In this document: in pieces, positions 28,382-37,718 of the stretch | Layout: each line of letters opens with the position of its first letter | Position numbering within the stretch: the first letter of the stretch is position 1 | NCBI RefSeq assembly: GCF_029688625.1 | Contig: NZ_JARULC010000001.1 | Location: 62,001 to 126,000 of the forward strand | DNA from: Qipengyuania marincola | GTDB lineage: Bacteria > Pseudomonadota > Alphaproteobacteria > Sphingomonadales > Sphingomonadaceae | Direction of reading: 5' to 3' | Length of the DNA: 64,000 nt | Notes under the pieces: model-generated | The model's database searches: none | Told to the model about the DNA's origin: nothing | What the model saw: the letters and a program-made list of their open reading frames with translations, nothing else | Position numbers and translations under genes: made by a program

Positions 28382-29053
28382 ATGTGGCAGCTCTACCAGT
28401 TCCCCCTGTGTCCTTTCAGTCGCAAGCTGCGCCTGCTCATGAGCGAGAAGAACGTCGCCTTTGAGCTGGTGCGCGAGAACCCGTGGGAAGGGCGCGACGA
28501 ATTCTGGCAGCTGAACCCGGCGGGCCGCACGCCCGTGCTCCACGATCCGGGCCGCCGCATCGCGCTCGCCGACAGCCGCGCGATCTGCGAGCTGCTGGAA
28601 GAGACGGTCGACCGCAATCCGATGATCAACGGATCGGCGCTGCAACGCGCGGAAATCCGCCGGCTGGTCGCGCTGTTCGACGAGAATCTCTATGCCGACG
28701 TCACCGCGCCCGCGCTGCACGAGAAGATGAAGAAGCGCATTGTACTGCGCCAGTCGCCCGATGCGCAGGTGCTGCGCCAGATGGGCCGCCTGCTGCACGG
28801 CCACCTCGACTATATCGACTGGCTGGTGGACACGCGCCAGTGGCTGGCCGGGCCGACGCTGAGCCTCGCCGACCTCGCCTGCGCGGCGCAGCTTTCGGTG
28901 GTGGAATATCTCGGCGCAATGGACTGGAAGGGTCACGAACAGGCGCACGACTGGTACATGGTGATCAAGAGCCGCCCGAGCTTCCGCCCGCTGCTCGCCG
29001 AGAAGATGGAAGGGTTGCCTCCGCCGCGCGAGTATGCGGCGCTGGATTTGTGA
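28382..29053 (+). CDS. Glutathione S-transferase family protein
   Basis: 223 aa. Thioredoxin-like N-terminal domain (WQLYQFPLCPFSRKLRLLM, with a CPFS motif in the active-site position; NPAGRTPVL cis-Pro; DSRAICELLEE glutathione-binding Ser) and a helical C-terminal domain (WLAGPTLSLADLACAAQL). CPFS-type GSTs are closer to stress or omega-like classes that use Cys than to Tyr/Ser GSTs. Substrate unknown. Confidence 0.88.
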   Translation: MWQLYQFPLCPFSRKLRLLMSEKNVAFELVRENPWEGRDEFWQLNPAGRTPVLHDPGRRIALADSRAICELLEETVDRNPMINGSALQRAEIRRLVALFDENLYADVTAPALHEKMKKRIVLRQSPDAQVLRQMGRLLHGHLDYIDWLVDTRQWLAGPTLSLADLACAAQLSVVEYLGAMDWKGHEQAHDWYMVIKSRPSFRPLLAEKMEGLPPPREYAALDL

Positions 29054-29064
29054 GGTAGCTCGGT

Positions 29065-29442
29065 TTGAAACTTCACGGGCAGCGCTGGCGTTTTCAACTG
29101 GAGAACAGCGAGATCTTCGTTGACAATGCATTCAGCTGGTATGGCTGGGCCCAAGAGCGATTGGTGGTCAATGGGGACGTCGCTCAAGCTGCGGGCCAGT
29201 GGTTTGCCTTTCGCAGGTCATTCGATGAGGATTGGCTAACGGTAACAGGCGACGGCCTCCTCGAAGTCAGGATGCGCTCGACTCTGACCGGAGTGAACTG
29301 TGAAATAGCCATCGACGGGACTGCCGTCGAACCCGATGGGCTTTTCGAGGCGACTTGGAAAGGCAGGCGGAGCTGGCCTGAAGAAGTCCGTTGGAAGGAA
29401 GTTGCCGAGTTCAGCATCTTTCGAGATTTGAAAGCCGACTGA
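29065..29442 (+). CDS. Hypothetical protein, beta-rich
   Basis: 125 aa from TTG 29065, with GAGG about 9 nt upstream. Trp-rich and beta-strand-like (FSWYGWAQERLVV, WKGRRSWPEEVRWKEV), without signal peptide. Base composition is lower in GC than its neighbours, which suggests recent arrival. Its stop lies 4 nt from the convergent mutM stop. No family recognised. Confidence 0.55.
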   Translation: MKLHGQRWRFQLENSEIFVDNAFSWYGWAQERLVVNGDVAQAAGQWFAFRRSFDEDWLTVTGDGLLEVRMRSTLTGVNCEIAIDGTAVEPDGLFEATWKGRRSWPEEVRWKEVAEFSIFRDLKAD

Positions 29443-29446
29443 ATCT

Positions 29447-30262
29447 CTACCTCTGACAAACCGGGCAAAACCACGTGCTGCGTCCGCCTTGCACAATGCG
29501 CCTGACGGTGCCGCCGTCCTCGTGGTGGCAGGCCTCGCCCTCGCGGCCGTAGACGTGGAAGCGGGTGGCGAAATAGCCGAGGTTGCCGTCGGGCTGGGCG
29601 AAATCGCGTAACGTGCTGCCGCCGTCGCGGATCGACTGTTCGAGCACTTCGCGGATCGCCGGGACGAGGCGGCGCAGCTGCGGCATGGTCACCTTGCCGC
29701 CGGCCTTTCGCGGGTTGATCCCGCTGCGCCACAGCGCCTCGCACACGTAGATATTGCCGAGGCCCGCCACGATCCGCTGGTCGAGCAGGAGCAGCTTGAT
29801 CGCCTGCTTGCGCCCGCGCGTCGCCTCGCGCAGGTGTTCGGCGGTAAGAGCATCGCCCAGCGGCTCCGGCCCCAGCGCGGCGAAAGGCTTCCACGTCACC
29901 AGCTCTTGCGTTGTCATCAAATCGACCGAACCGAAGCGCCTCGGATCGTTGAGCGCAAAGCGGTTGCGCGTGGTCTCCAGAATCAGGTGATCGTGCTTGT
30001 CGTCGGCCTCGGGATCGATCCGCCAGCGCCCGCTCATGCCGAGGTGGAATACCATCGCATGGTCGCGGCTCGTGTGGATGAGCCCGTATTTCGCCCGGCG
30101 CGTCAGATGCGTGACGCTCGCCCCGGTCAGCGCCTGCACCAGACCGGCGGGGAAGGGGCGGCGCATGTCGGGGCGGTTGACCGTGACACGGGTGATCGTC
30201 TCGCCTTCGAGGAACCGCGCAAGCCCGCGCACCGTTGTTTCGACTTCGGGAAGCTCTGGCAT
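29447..30262 (-). CDS. mutM: Formamidopyrimidine-DNA glycosylase
   Basis: 271 aa from ATG 30262, required because the mature enzyme begins PELPEVETTVRGL (catalytic Pro2, Glu3). It removes 8-oxoguanine and formamidopyrimidines. Conserved Lys in RRAKYGL, H2TH region around LLLDQRIVAGLGNIYVCEAL, and the zinc finger RIVQGGRSTWFCPVCQR. The first half of the finger reads EACHHEDGG, so the usual CxxC has only one Cys; His may substitute. Divergent from ubiE, as in many alphaproteobacteria. Confidence 0.93.
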   Translation of the reverse strand: MPELPEVETTVRGLARFLEGETITRVTVNRPDMRRPFPAGLVQALTGASVTHLTRRAKYGLIHTSRDHAMVFHLGMSGRWRIDPEADDKHDHLILETTRNRFALNDPRRFGSVDLMTTQELVTWKPFAALGPEPLGDALTAEHLREATRGRKQAIKLLLLDQRIVAGLGNIYVCEALWRSGINPRKAGGKVTMPQLRRLVPAIREVLEQSIRDGGSTLRDFAQPDGNLGYFATRFHVYGREGEACHHEDGGTVRRIVQGGRSTWFCPVCQR

Positions 30263-30318
30263 ATCCCTCCCTCTAACACCCTTTGCGCCTGCCACAATTC
30301 CCCCTAAGGCCCCTCCCT

Positions 30319-31062
30319 ATGAACACGCCCATGAACGACACCGTTTCCTTCGGCTATGAAGACATCGACGCGACCGAGAAAACCGGCCGCGTGGGCGAGG
30401 TCTTTTCCAATGTCGCCGCCAAATACGACATCATGAACGATGCCATGTCCGGCGGCATGCACCGCCTCTGGAAGAACCGCTTCGTCGCGCGCGTGAAGCC
30501 GCAGCCGGGCGAGGAGATCCTCGACATGGCGGGCGGCACGGGCGACATCGCCTTCCGCATGGCGGCCAAGGGCGCGAGCGTGACAGTCAGCGACATCAAT
30601 CAGGACATGCTCGACGTCGGCATCGAGCGGGCGATGGAGCGGGGCATCGACGGACTGGTGTGGAGCCGCCAGAACGCCGAGGAGCTTACCTTCTCGAGCC
30701 GCATTCTCGACGCCTACACCATCGTCTTCGGCATCCGGAACGTGACCTTCATCGACAAGGCCCTGCGCGAAGCGCACCGGGTGCTCAAGTTCGGCGGGCG
30801 CTTCTTCTGCATGGAGTTCAGTCAGACCGACTGGCCCGGCTTCAAGGAAGTCTACGACCTCTACTCGCACCAGCTCATGCCCAAGATCGGCAAGGCGATC
30901 GCCAATGACGAGGACAGCTATCGCTATCTCGCCGAATCGATCCGCCGGTTTCCGAAGCCGACCGAATTCGAAGCGATGATCCGCAATGCGGGGTTCGAGA
31001 ATACGCGGGTGGAATCGATCCTCGGCGGCGCCGTGAACATCCATTCGGGGTGGAAGGTCTAG
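30319..31062 (+). CDS. ubiE: Ubiquinone/menaquinone C-methyltransferase
   Basis: 247 aa from ATG 30319 (ATG 30331 possible). SAM-dependent C-methylation of the quinone ring (DDMQ to DMQ step). Motifs VFSNVAAKYDIMNDAMSGGMHR, ILDMAGGTGDIAFRM (SAM), VFGIRNVTF, and the UbiE signature PKIGKAIANDEDSYRYLAESIRRFP region. It is followed 3 nt later by ubiB. Confidence 0.95.
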   Translation: MNTPMNDTVSFGYEDIDATEKTGRVGEVFSNVAAKYDIMNDAMSGGMHRLWKNRFVARVKPQPGEEILDMAGGTGDIAFRMAAKGASVTVSDINQDMLDVGIERAMERGIDGLVWSRQNAEELTFSSRILDAYTIVFGIRNVTFIDKALREAHRVLKFGGRFFCMEFSQTDWPGFKEVYDLYSHQLMPKIGKAIANDEDSYRYLAESIRRFPKPTEFEAMIRNAGFENTRVESILGGAVNIHSGWKV

Positions 31063-31065
31063 CGG

Positions 31066-32628
31066 GTGGCGAGACCGCTTACTCACATTCTCCGGCTCGG
31101 GAAGTGGGCGCGCATTCTTGCGCGGCACGGGGCCCTGCGCGGGATCCAGAACGATCCCAACACGCCGGTGCCGGTCAAGCGCCTGATCGGTATCTTCAGT
31201 ATCGGCACCGTGAAGTCACGCGAGCCCGATTACGCGGGCGCTTTCCGCGACATCGGCCCCGCGGCAATCAAGCTGGGCCAGACCCTGGCGACGCGTCCGG
31301 ACCTCGTAGGCGAGGATGCGGCGCGCAATCTGCTGAAGTTGCAGGACGACCTCCCGCCGGTCGGCTTCGACAAGATCAAGGCCAGTATCGAGGCAAGCTT
31401 CGAGCAGCCGCTGGAAAACCTCTACGCCGAATTCGACCCCGTGCCCGTCGGCGCCGCGTCGATCGCGCAGGTCCACCGCGCCGTGACGATCGAGGGCAGG
31501 CAGGTCGCGGTCAAGGTGCTGCGCCCCGGCGTGCGCGAACAATTCGCGCGCGATATCGACACTTACGAATGGGCCGCCGCCCATGTCGAAGCGATGGGTG
31601 GGGAGGCGGCACGCCTGCGCCCGCGGCTCGTCATCGCCAATTTCAAGCGCTGGACCAATCGCGAACTGGACCTCAGGCGCGAAGCCGCCAGCGCTTCGGA
31701 ACTGGCCGAACACATGGTCGGAACCGAGGGATATGAGATCCCCGGCATCGACTGGGACCGCACCAATGGGCGGGTGATGACGATCGACTGGATCGATGGC
31801 ATCAAGATCAGCGATACCGAGGCTCTGCGCGCCGCGGGTTTCGACATGAACGAGCTGGCCAGCCGCCTCGTGCTCGCCTTCCTGAAACAGGCGATCGCGG
31901 CCGGTTTCTTCCATGCCGACATGCACCAGGGAAACCTGTTCGTGAAACCGGACGGGACGATCGCCGCGATCGATTTCGGCATCATGGGCCGGATCGACCG
32001 GCAGGCGCGCATGTGGCTGGCGGAAATCCTCTACGGTTTGACCACCGGCAATTACCGCCGCGTCGCCGAGATCCACTTCGAGGCGCAATATGTGCCCAGC
32101 TATCACAATGTCGATGAATTCGCGACGGCACTGCGCGCCGTGGGCGAGCCGATGCGCGGCAAGCCGGTGAGCGAACTCAGCGTCGGCCAGATGCTCGACG
32201 GCCTGTTCGCCATCACGCGCGATTTCGATATGCAGACGCAGCCGCATCTGCTGCTGCTCCAGAAGACCATGGTGATGGTCGAGGGCATCGCCACCCAGCT
32301 CAATCCCAGCATCAACATGTGGGACACCAGCGCGCCCTATGTCCGCAGCTGGATCCGCGACGAGCTGGGGCCGGAAGCCGCAATTGCCGACCGCATCCGC
32401 ACCGACACGGAGACGCTGCTGCGCATCCCGGACCTCGTCCGCCGGATCGAGGATCGCTTCCCGCCGAAGGGCGGCGCGCCGGAACCGCCTCCCTTGCCGG
32501 ATGTCGAACTCGTCTGGGAACGCCGCGCGCGGCGCGAGCGCTCAAGCGGTGCGCTGGGCTATCTCGCCGTCGCGGTCGGGGGCGGCCTGCTCGGCTGGCT
32601 GGCCAGTGCGCAGGGCTGGATCGGCTGA
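31066..32628 (+). CDS. ubiB: UbiB/ADCK-family atypical kinase-like protein of ubiquinone biosynthesis
   Basis: 520 aa, GTG start at 31066. KxGQ motif AIKLGQ, the Ala-rich loop PVGAASIAQVH replacing the Gly-loop, VKVLRPG with the conserved Lys, catalytic-loop HADMHQGNLFV and DFGIMGR. A C-terminal hydrophobic helix (GYLAVAVGGGLLGWLA) anchors it in the inner membrane. ADCK proteins have ATPase activity and support quinone synthesis or transport. Operon with ubiE. Confidence 0.95.
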   Translation: MARPLTHILRLGKWARILARHGALRGIQNDPNTPVPVKRLIGIFSIGTVKSREPDYAGAFRDIGPAAIKLGQTLATRPDLVGEDAARNLLKLQDDLPPVGFDKIKASIEASFEQPLENLYAEFDPVPVGAASIAQVHRAVTIEGRQVAVKVLRPGVREQFARDIDTYEWAAAHVEAMGGEAARLRPRLVIANFKRWTNRELDLRREAASASELAEHMVGTEGYEIPGIDWDRTNGRVMTIDWIDGIKISDTEALRAAGFDMNELASRLVLAFLKQAIAAGFFHADMHQGNLFVKPDGTIAAIDFGIMGRIDRQARMWLAEILYGLTTGNYRRVAEIHFEAQYVPSYHNVDEFATALRAVGEPMRGKPVSELSVGQMLDGLFAITRDFDMQTQPHLLLLQKTMVMVEGIATQLNPSINMWDTSAPYVRSWIRDELGPEAAIADRIRTDTETLLRIPDLVRRIEDRFPPKGGAPEPPPLPDVELVWERRARRERSSGALGYLAVAVGGGLLGWLASAQGWIG

Positions 32629-32638
32629 GCGATTTCCC

Positions 32639-33028
32639 TCAGGCCGACCGAACCGGCCAGCCCCAGGCCCTGATGGCAAGGCTGATCACGATGATGTGCA
32701 GCGCCTCTACCGCCATCGGCACGATCCACCCGTCATAGGGCCCTTCGGCGACCAGATTGACCGCGCGGCCCACAAAGGCGATCGTGAACAGGCCGAGCGC
32801 CGGTAGCAGTACGTCGCCGCGCCTGCGCCATGCGCCCCAGCCCATCGAGAGGGCGGAGACGTAGAAGAATGCGGTCATGTCGCCCCGCAGCGTCGAGCTG
32901 CCATGAGTGCTCGCCACCGAGAGGCCGAAATCTTCCCCCGAGTTTGCCGGGTTTACGAAGAAGCCTGTGCCGATCACGAGATCGATGATGGCCAGCCCCA
33001 GGATGATCGCGCTCAAAATTACATGCAT
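32639..33028 (-). CDS. DUF4345-like four-helix membrane protein
   Basis: 129 aa. Start ATG 33028 chosen because GGAGG lies 5 nt upstream; the frame continues to ATG 33058. Four hydrophobic segments with the family-type pattern G(F)FVNP, STLRGDMTAFF and AFVGRAVNLV. Function unknown. It sits on the opposite strand inside the conserved ubiB/coaBC neighbourhood, convergent with ubiB (10 bp). Confidence 0.75.
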   Translation of the reverse strand: MHVILSAIILGLAIIDLVIGTGFFVNPANSGEDFGLSVASTHGSSTLRGDMTAFFYVSALSMGWGAWRRRGDVLLPALGLFTIAFVGRAVNLVAEGPYDGWIVPMAVEALHIIVISLAIRAWGWPVRSA

Positions 33029-33144
33029 CTGCCCCTCCGTTTCCCCTTTTTTTACCATAGGCGGCTACGCGTAAACCCGCAAACTGTCCGCGCTACGCGC
33101 TGGCCATGGAGAACGGGGGGCGCTAGCAAGCGCTGGATGACACG

Positions 33145-34959
33145 ATGGGAATGCATTCGCCAATTCGCGCCGGGACGGACGCCGGGCCTGCCACCCATGG
33201 GCATGGCGAGGTGAGCGGCCCGCACATCCTGCTGGTGATCGGCGGCGGTATCGCGGCCTACAAATCCTGCGAACTGGTCCGCATGATCCGCAAGGCGGGC
33301 GGGCGCGTGACCTGCGTCCTGACCGAAGGCGGTCAGCAATTCGTCACCCCGATGGCGCTCGCCGCGCTCAGCGAGAACAAGGTCTATACTTCGCTGTTCG
33401 ATCTCAAGGACGAGGTCGAAATGGGCCATATCCAGCTGAGCCGCGAGGCGGACCTCGTTGTAGTGTGCCCGGCAACTGCGGACCTGCTGGCCAAGATGGC
33501 GGCAGGGATCGCCGACGATCTGGCGACTACGCTGATCCTCGCGACGGACAAGCCGGTGCTGACCGTGCCGGCGATGAACGTGAAAATGTGGGAGCATTCG
33601 GCGACCCAGCGCAATGCCGACTGGCTGCGGCAGGCCGGCGTCGGCGTGATGGATCCCGACGAAGGGCCGATGGCTTGCGGCGAATTCGGCCCCGGTCGCC
33701 TGCCCGAACCTGCAGCGATCCTGGCGCGGATCGCCGAGGAGCTCGAGCTCGACATCGATGTGCCCGAACTCTCTGCTCCCGCCCCGGCGCAGCTGGCAGC
33801 GCCGCAGCCAGATGCGGGCGAGGATGATGTCGAGGAGATCGAGGCAGCGGCAGATCACGTCGAGGCGCTCGAGCCCGAGGACGAGGAAGAGATAGAAAAG
33901 TCCGGCGGCGGCCTTGGCGGGTTGCTGTCGATGATCATTCCGCGCAGCACGCGCCAGCGCACGCATGAGGACATCGAAGCGGAACTCGATGCGCTTGGCG
34001 TGGACGAGCTGCCCGAAGATTTCGCCGACGAGGCCCAGGAGCCCGATCTCGACGATGCCGAGCCGCAGATCGACCCGGCCGATGCCGGGCCATTGCTGGC
34101 GACCAAGGGCAAGGCCGCATCCGCCCCGCCGACCGATCCCGAGGCGATCAACCACGAGGTTTCGCGCAAGGGCGCCACGGCGCGGCCGCAACCGCTCGAC
34201 GGCGATCGCCAGTCGATTTCGGTCAGCTTCGAGGATTCGCCCCTGGCCGGGCAGATGGAATTCGATCCCAATCCCGAGCATCGCCCGCTTTACGGCCGGC
34301 ATGTGCTGGTGACCGCCGGCCCGACGCGCGAGCCGATCGATCCGGTGCGCTACATCGCGAACCGGTCCAGCGGCAAGCAGGGCTTTGCCATCGCGGCCAT
34401 GGCTGCGGCCGCGGGTGCGCGCGTCACGCTGATTGCCGGACCGGTCCACCTGCCGACGCCGGTGGGCGTCGACCGGATCGACGTCGAAACTGCCGAGGAC
34501 ATGGCGGAAGAGGTGAAGAATGCCCTGCCGGCCGATGCCGCCTTCATGGTGGCGGCCGTCGCCGACTGGAAGAGCCGCACGGTCGCCGGCGAGAAGATGA
34601 AGAAGCGCGGCAGCGCCCCGCCGGCACTGATCCTCGCCGAGAACCCCGATATTCTTGCCAGCGTTGCCGCCGGTCGCAAGCGCCCGCCGCTGCTGGTGGG
34701 CTTCGCCGCCGAGACCGAGAACGTGGTCGAAAACGCCAAGTCCAAGCGGAAGCGCAAGGGCGCCGACTGGATCATCGCCAACAATGTCAGCTTCTCCGAA
34801 GGCGAGAGCGTGATGGGCGGCGACATGAACCAGGTCCACGTCGTCACCTCCAGCGGTGTGGAAAGCCTGCCCGAAATGCCCAAGGAAGAGGTTGCGCGCG
34901 AGCTTGTCCGCATGGCAGCAGAAGCCCTCAATGGCGAGGGTGACGAGGACAATGACTGA
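33145..34959 (+). CDS. coaBC: Bifunctional phosphopantothenoylcysteine decarboxylase/synthetase with large insertion
   Basis: 604 aa, against about 400 in most bacteria. CoaC part (25-200): [39 protein letters not shown] and the [14 protein letters not shown] flap. CoaB part (385-595): [38 protein letters not shown]. Between them, residues about 203-380 form a very acidic, Ala/Pro-rich insert with a short basic-hydrophobic island ([21 protein letters not shown]). CoaBC makes 4'-phosphopantetheine for CoA. It overlaps dut by 8 bp. Confidence 0.93.
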   Translation: MGMHSPIRAGTDAGPATHGHGEVSGPHILLVIGGGIAAYKSCELVRMIRKAGGRVTCVLTEGGQQFVTPMALAALSENKVYTSLFDLKDEVEMGHIQLSREADLVVVCPATADLLAKMAAGIADDLATTLILATDKPVLTVPAMNVKMWEHSATQRNADWLRQAGVGVMDPDEGPMACGEFGPGRLPEPAAILARIAEELELDIDVPELSAPAPAQLAAPQPDAGEDDVEEIEAAADHVEALEPEDEEEIEKSGGGLGGLLSMIIPRSTRQRTHEDIEAELDALGVDELPEDFADEAQEPDLDDAEPQIDPADAGPLLATKGKAASAPPTDPEAINHEVSRKGATARPQPLDGDRQSISVSFEDSPLAGQMEFDPNPEHRPLYGRHVLVTAGPTREPIDPVRYIANRSSGKQGFAIAAMAAAAGARVTLIAGPVHLPTPVGVDRIDVETAEDMAEEVKNALPADAAFMVAAVADWKSRTVAGEKMKKRGSAPPALILAENPDILASVAAGRKRPPLLVGFAAETENVVENAKSKRKRKGADWIIANNVSFSEGESVMGGDMNQVHVVTSSGVESLPEMPKEEVARELVRMAAEALNGEGDEDND

Positions 34960-35413
34960 TCGCATCGGGGTACGGATCAAGCGCCTGCCCCACGGAGACG
35001 GCCTCGATCTGCCCGCCTATGCCACCGATGGTGCGGCGGGGATGGATGTGGTCGCCGCTGAAAACGTCACGCTCGAACCGGGCACCCGCCACGCGGTTGC
35101 GACCGGGCTCGCGATGGCAATCCCCGGCGGGTACGAAATTCAGGTCCGCCCGCGTTCGGGGCTCGCGCTCAAGCATGGCATCAGCGTGCCGAACACGCCC
35201 GGCACGATCGACAGCGATTATCGCGGCGAACTGAAGATCGTCCTCATCAACCACGGCAGCGAGGCATTCGCCATCGCGCGCGGTGACCGCATCGCGCAGC
35301 TAGTGCTTGCGCCGGTCACGCAGGCAGAATGGGAGGAAGTCGAGGAGCTGGACGCCACGACGCGCGGCAGCGGTGGCTTCGGATCGACCGGGGGGCACGC
35401 CCGGCTCGACTAG
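34952..35413 (+). CDS. dut: Deoxyuridine 5'-triphosphate nucleotidohydrolase
   Basis: 153 aa from ATG 34952, within the end of coaBC. All five dUTPase motifs are present: [46 protein letters not shown] and the C-terminal [10 protein letters not shown]. It hydrolyses dUTP to dUMP, preventing uracil in DNA. coaBC-dut coupling is common in alphaproteobacteria. Confidence 0.95.
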   Translation: MTDRIGVRIKRLPHGDGLDLPAYATDGAAGMDVVAAENVTLEPGTRHAVATGLAMAIPGGYEIQVRPRSGLALKHGISVPNTPGTIDSDYRGELKIVLINHGSEAFAIARGDRIAQLVLAPVTQAEWEEVEELDATTRGSGGFGSTGGHARLD

Positions 35414-35420
35414 CCGCGAC

Positions 35421-35708
35421 CTAGTCGAACAGGCCCACGGCCAGCTCGGCCCAGACCAGCAGGAACGCGGCAAGGATCGCGCCCGTCACGAGCAGGCGGA
35501 CGCGCATTGCATTCGACAGCCGCACGGCGGCCTCGATGCCGAAGCCGACGGCGCCGAGCAGGATGCCCATGACGAGGAAATCGCCCGGTCCCCAGGCGAC
35601 CTCTTGCGAGAATTGCATGGCGATCGCCGGGATCAGTAGCGCGGCGATGAGGGTGCCCCATCCGAGCCAACGCCAGTGGGTCCCGCTGTTACGTGCGATA
35701 TCGGTCAT
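35421..35708 (-). CDS. Small membrane protein, three helices
   Basis: 95 aa from ATG 35708, with GGAGAG upstream. Three hydrophobic segments (LGWGTLIAALLIPAIAM, DFLVMGILLGAVGFGIEA, LLVTGAILAAFLLVWAELAVG). Resembles short uncharacterised inner-membrane proteins of sphingomonads. Convergent with dut, 7 bp apart. Confidence 0.7.
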   Translation of the reverse strand: MTDIARNSGTHWRWLGWGTLIAALLIPAIAMQFSQEVAWGPGDFLVMGILLGAVGFGIEAAVRLSNAMRVRLLVTGAILAAFLLVWAELAVGLFD

Positions 35709-35762
35709 CGGCGCTCTCCGCTTGCGTGCGATACGAGCGTAACCCATTCGGGCCCATACGGA

Positions 35763-35788
35763 AAGGGCGGCCCGTCGGGACCGCCCTT
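35763..35788 (-). terminator. Hairpin terminator downstream of the DUF4136 gene
   Basis: AAGGGCGG/CCGCCCTT stem with an inner CCC-GTC-GGG hairpin. On the minus strand the stem ends in a short T-run (CCCTTTCC). It lies 30 bp after the DUF4136 stop. Confidence 0.5.
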
Positions 35789-35818
35789 CCTCGGTGAAAC
35801 CCCGCAATGGGGATTGCG

Positions 35819-36532
35819 TCAGTCGATCCGGCGGACGACCTTTTCTTCGGGCTTGATCGAAATGCGGAGCGTCTCGCCCGAATTGCCCGGGAAGTCGGTA
35901 AACATCGCCTCGACCAGGTTCGGCACGAGATATTGCAGCCGGTTGGAGGTCGACATGGCTTGTGCCTTGCCCTCGAACAGGCGTTCGCCGGTCGCGGCGC
36001 GGTCGATCTTCATGTCGATGCCGCTGGTATAGACCGTGTAGCTGCGCACATCGGGGCCGCCGAACCACGGATCGTAGAAGCCGTAGCCCCAGCGCGAGCC
36101 GAAATAACGCGGGCGGTAGAAGCCGGCGCGGCCGCGATAACGCGGCGAATAGAACGGCCGGTGGAAGCTGTACCACGGATCGTAGAATGGATCGGAGAAC
36201 CCGACCGTGCGGACACGCTCGCGCCCGTTATCGACGCCGTAATCGAAGCGAACCAGCAGAGTGGCTGCTTCTGCGGAGGGCGCTTCGGCATAGCCAAGGC
36301 GCTGCATCTGCGCTTCGACGAAATCGGCATATTGCGCGAATTCGAGGCCGCCGGCCAGCGCCGGATCGTCGGCCACGACATAAAAGCTCTCGCCCTGCGG
36401 CGCGGGCAGCTGCGTCTGGAAGCGCGAAACATCCGCCTTGAACGGTGTGGCGCAAGCCGCGAGGCTTACGAGGAGAATCGGTACGGAGGCGAGCTTGAGA
36501 GTGCGCCCCAAACCTGTCTTTCGGTCAGTCAT
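35819..36532 (-). CDS. DUF4136-type outer-membrane lipoprotein
   Basis: 237 aa. Lipoprotein signal with lipobox SLAAC (about residues 23-27). The domain starts ADVSRFQTQLPAPQGESFYVV and ends in EAMFTDFPGNSGET, as in DUF4136 lipoproteins. The centre is a Tyr/Phe/Arg/Gly-rich segment (FYDPWYSFHRPFYSPRYRGR) likely exposed or disordered. Role in the envelope unknown. Confidence 0.82.
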   Translation of the reverse strand: MTDRKTGLGRTLKLASVPILLVSLAACATPFKADVSRFQTQLPAPQGESFYVVADDPALAGGLEFAQYADFVEAQMQRLGYAEAPSAEAATLLVRFDYGVDNGRERVRTVGFSDPFYDPWYSFHRPFYSPRYRGRAGFYRPRYFGSRWGYGFYDPWFGGPDVRSYTVYTSGIDMKIDRAATGERLFEGKAQAMSTSNRLQYLVPNLVEAMFTDFPGNSGETLRISIKPEEKVVRRID

Positions 36533-36697
36533 GCTCAGTCCCTTTCGAGCGAATGCGCATCATATACGATAATGCAGTCAAGCGCAGCCCGCCGCTTCCC
36601 CAAGGCGTTCTGTCAGCGAATGTGCCGATTTGTAGACCAACGACAATGAACCCGGTTTGAATGCCGGACCTCACAATTGTTGCAATATGCGAAGGGC

Positions 36698-37714
36698 TTA
36701 GCGCACGAGGCCAAGCGCGCGATAGGCTCCGCTCAGCGTCGCGCTCCCGGCTTCGCGGGCCTGGGAGGCCCCGCGGGCGAGGATAGCGTCGAGTGCCTCC
36801 TGGTCGTCCTTCAACTCGCGGAAACGCGCATTGATCGGGGCCAGTGTATCGACCAGCAACTCGCCAAGTGCCGGCTTGAACGCGCCGAACCCCTGTCCGC
36901 CGAATTGGCCCAGCACGTCTGCGACGCTCCTGCCGGCCAGCGCGCCATAGATGCCGACCAAATTCTGCGCCTCGGCCCGGCCCTCCAGTTCCTTCTCGGT
37001 GTCGGGCAGGGGCTCGGGGTCGGTCTTGGCCTTCTTGATCTTCTTCATGATCGTGTCGGCATCGTCGGTCAGGTTAATGCGGCTCATGTCCGATGGATCG
37101 GACTTGCTCATCTTCGCCGTCCCGTCACGCAGGCTCATGATCCGCGCCGCTGTGGGCGGGATATAGGGTTCGGGCAGGGTGAAGAGCGGGGCGTCTTCGG
37201 CGCAGAAATCGTTGTTGAACTTCTGCGCGATGTCGCGCGCCAGCTCGAGATGCTGCTTCTGGTCCTCGCCCACCGGGACACGCGTTGCCTGGTAGAGCAG
37301 CACGTCGGCGGCCTGCAGTACCGGATAGGCGAACAGCGCGACCGATTGGCCCTCGCGGTTTTTGCCGGCCTTGTCCTTCCACTGCGTCATCCGATTGAGC
37401 CAACCCATGCGCGCGGTGCCGGTCAGAAGCCATTGCAGTTCGGCATGGGCCGGAACCTGCGCCTGGTTGAACAATACGGTTTTCGCAGGATCGACCCCGC
37501 AGGCGACCAGTGTCGCCACCATTTCGCGCGTGTTCTGCGTCAGTTCGGCCGGATCATGCGGCTGCGAGATGGCATGCAGGTCGGCCAGGAAGATGAAGCA
37601 TTCCCCGCCTGCGGCATGCGCTTCGTCCTGCAGCTTCACGTAATTGACGATAGCGCCAAGGTAATTGCCGAGATGCGGCTTTCCGGTGGGCTGGATGCCG
37701 GACACTACACGCAT
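36698..37714 (-). CDS. trpS: Tryptophanyl-tRNA synthetase
   Basis: 338 aa, class I synthetase. [19 protein letters not shown] holds the HIGH-like motif (PHLGN), FLADLHAIS and the KMSKSDPSD loop bind ATP and Trp. Start is 4 nt after the murJ stop, so it is the third gene of secB-murJ-trpS. Confidence 0.95.
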   Translation of the reverse strand: MRVVSGIQPTGKPHLGNYLGAIVNYVKLQDEAHAAGGECFIFLADLHAISQPHDPAELTQNTREMVATLVACGVDPAKTVLFNQAQVPAHAELQWLLTGTARMGWLNRMTQWKDKAGKNREGQSVALFAYPVLQAADVLLYQATRVPVGEDQKQHLELARDIAQKFNNDFCAEDAPLFTLPEPYIPPTAARIMSLRDGTAKMSKSDPSDMSRINLTDDADTIMKKIKKAKTDPEPLPDTEKELEGRAEAQNLVGIYGALAGRSVADVLGQFGGQGFGAFKPALGELLVDTLAPINARFRELKDDQEALDAILARGASQAREAGSATLSGAYRALGLVR

Positions 37715-37718
37715 GAAT

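Noticed and set aside
33052-34980. 642-aa minus-strand frame opposite coaBC
   Set aside because: Shadow with Arg/His/Leu-rich composition; coaBC motifs are clear on the plus strand.
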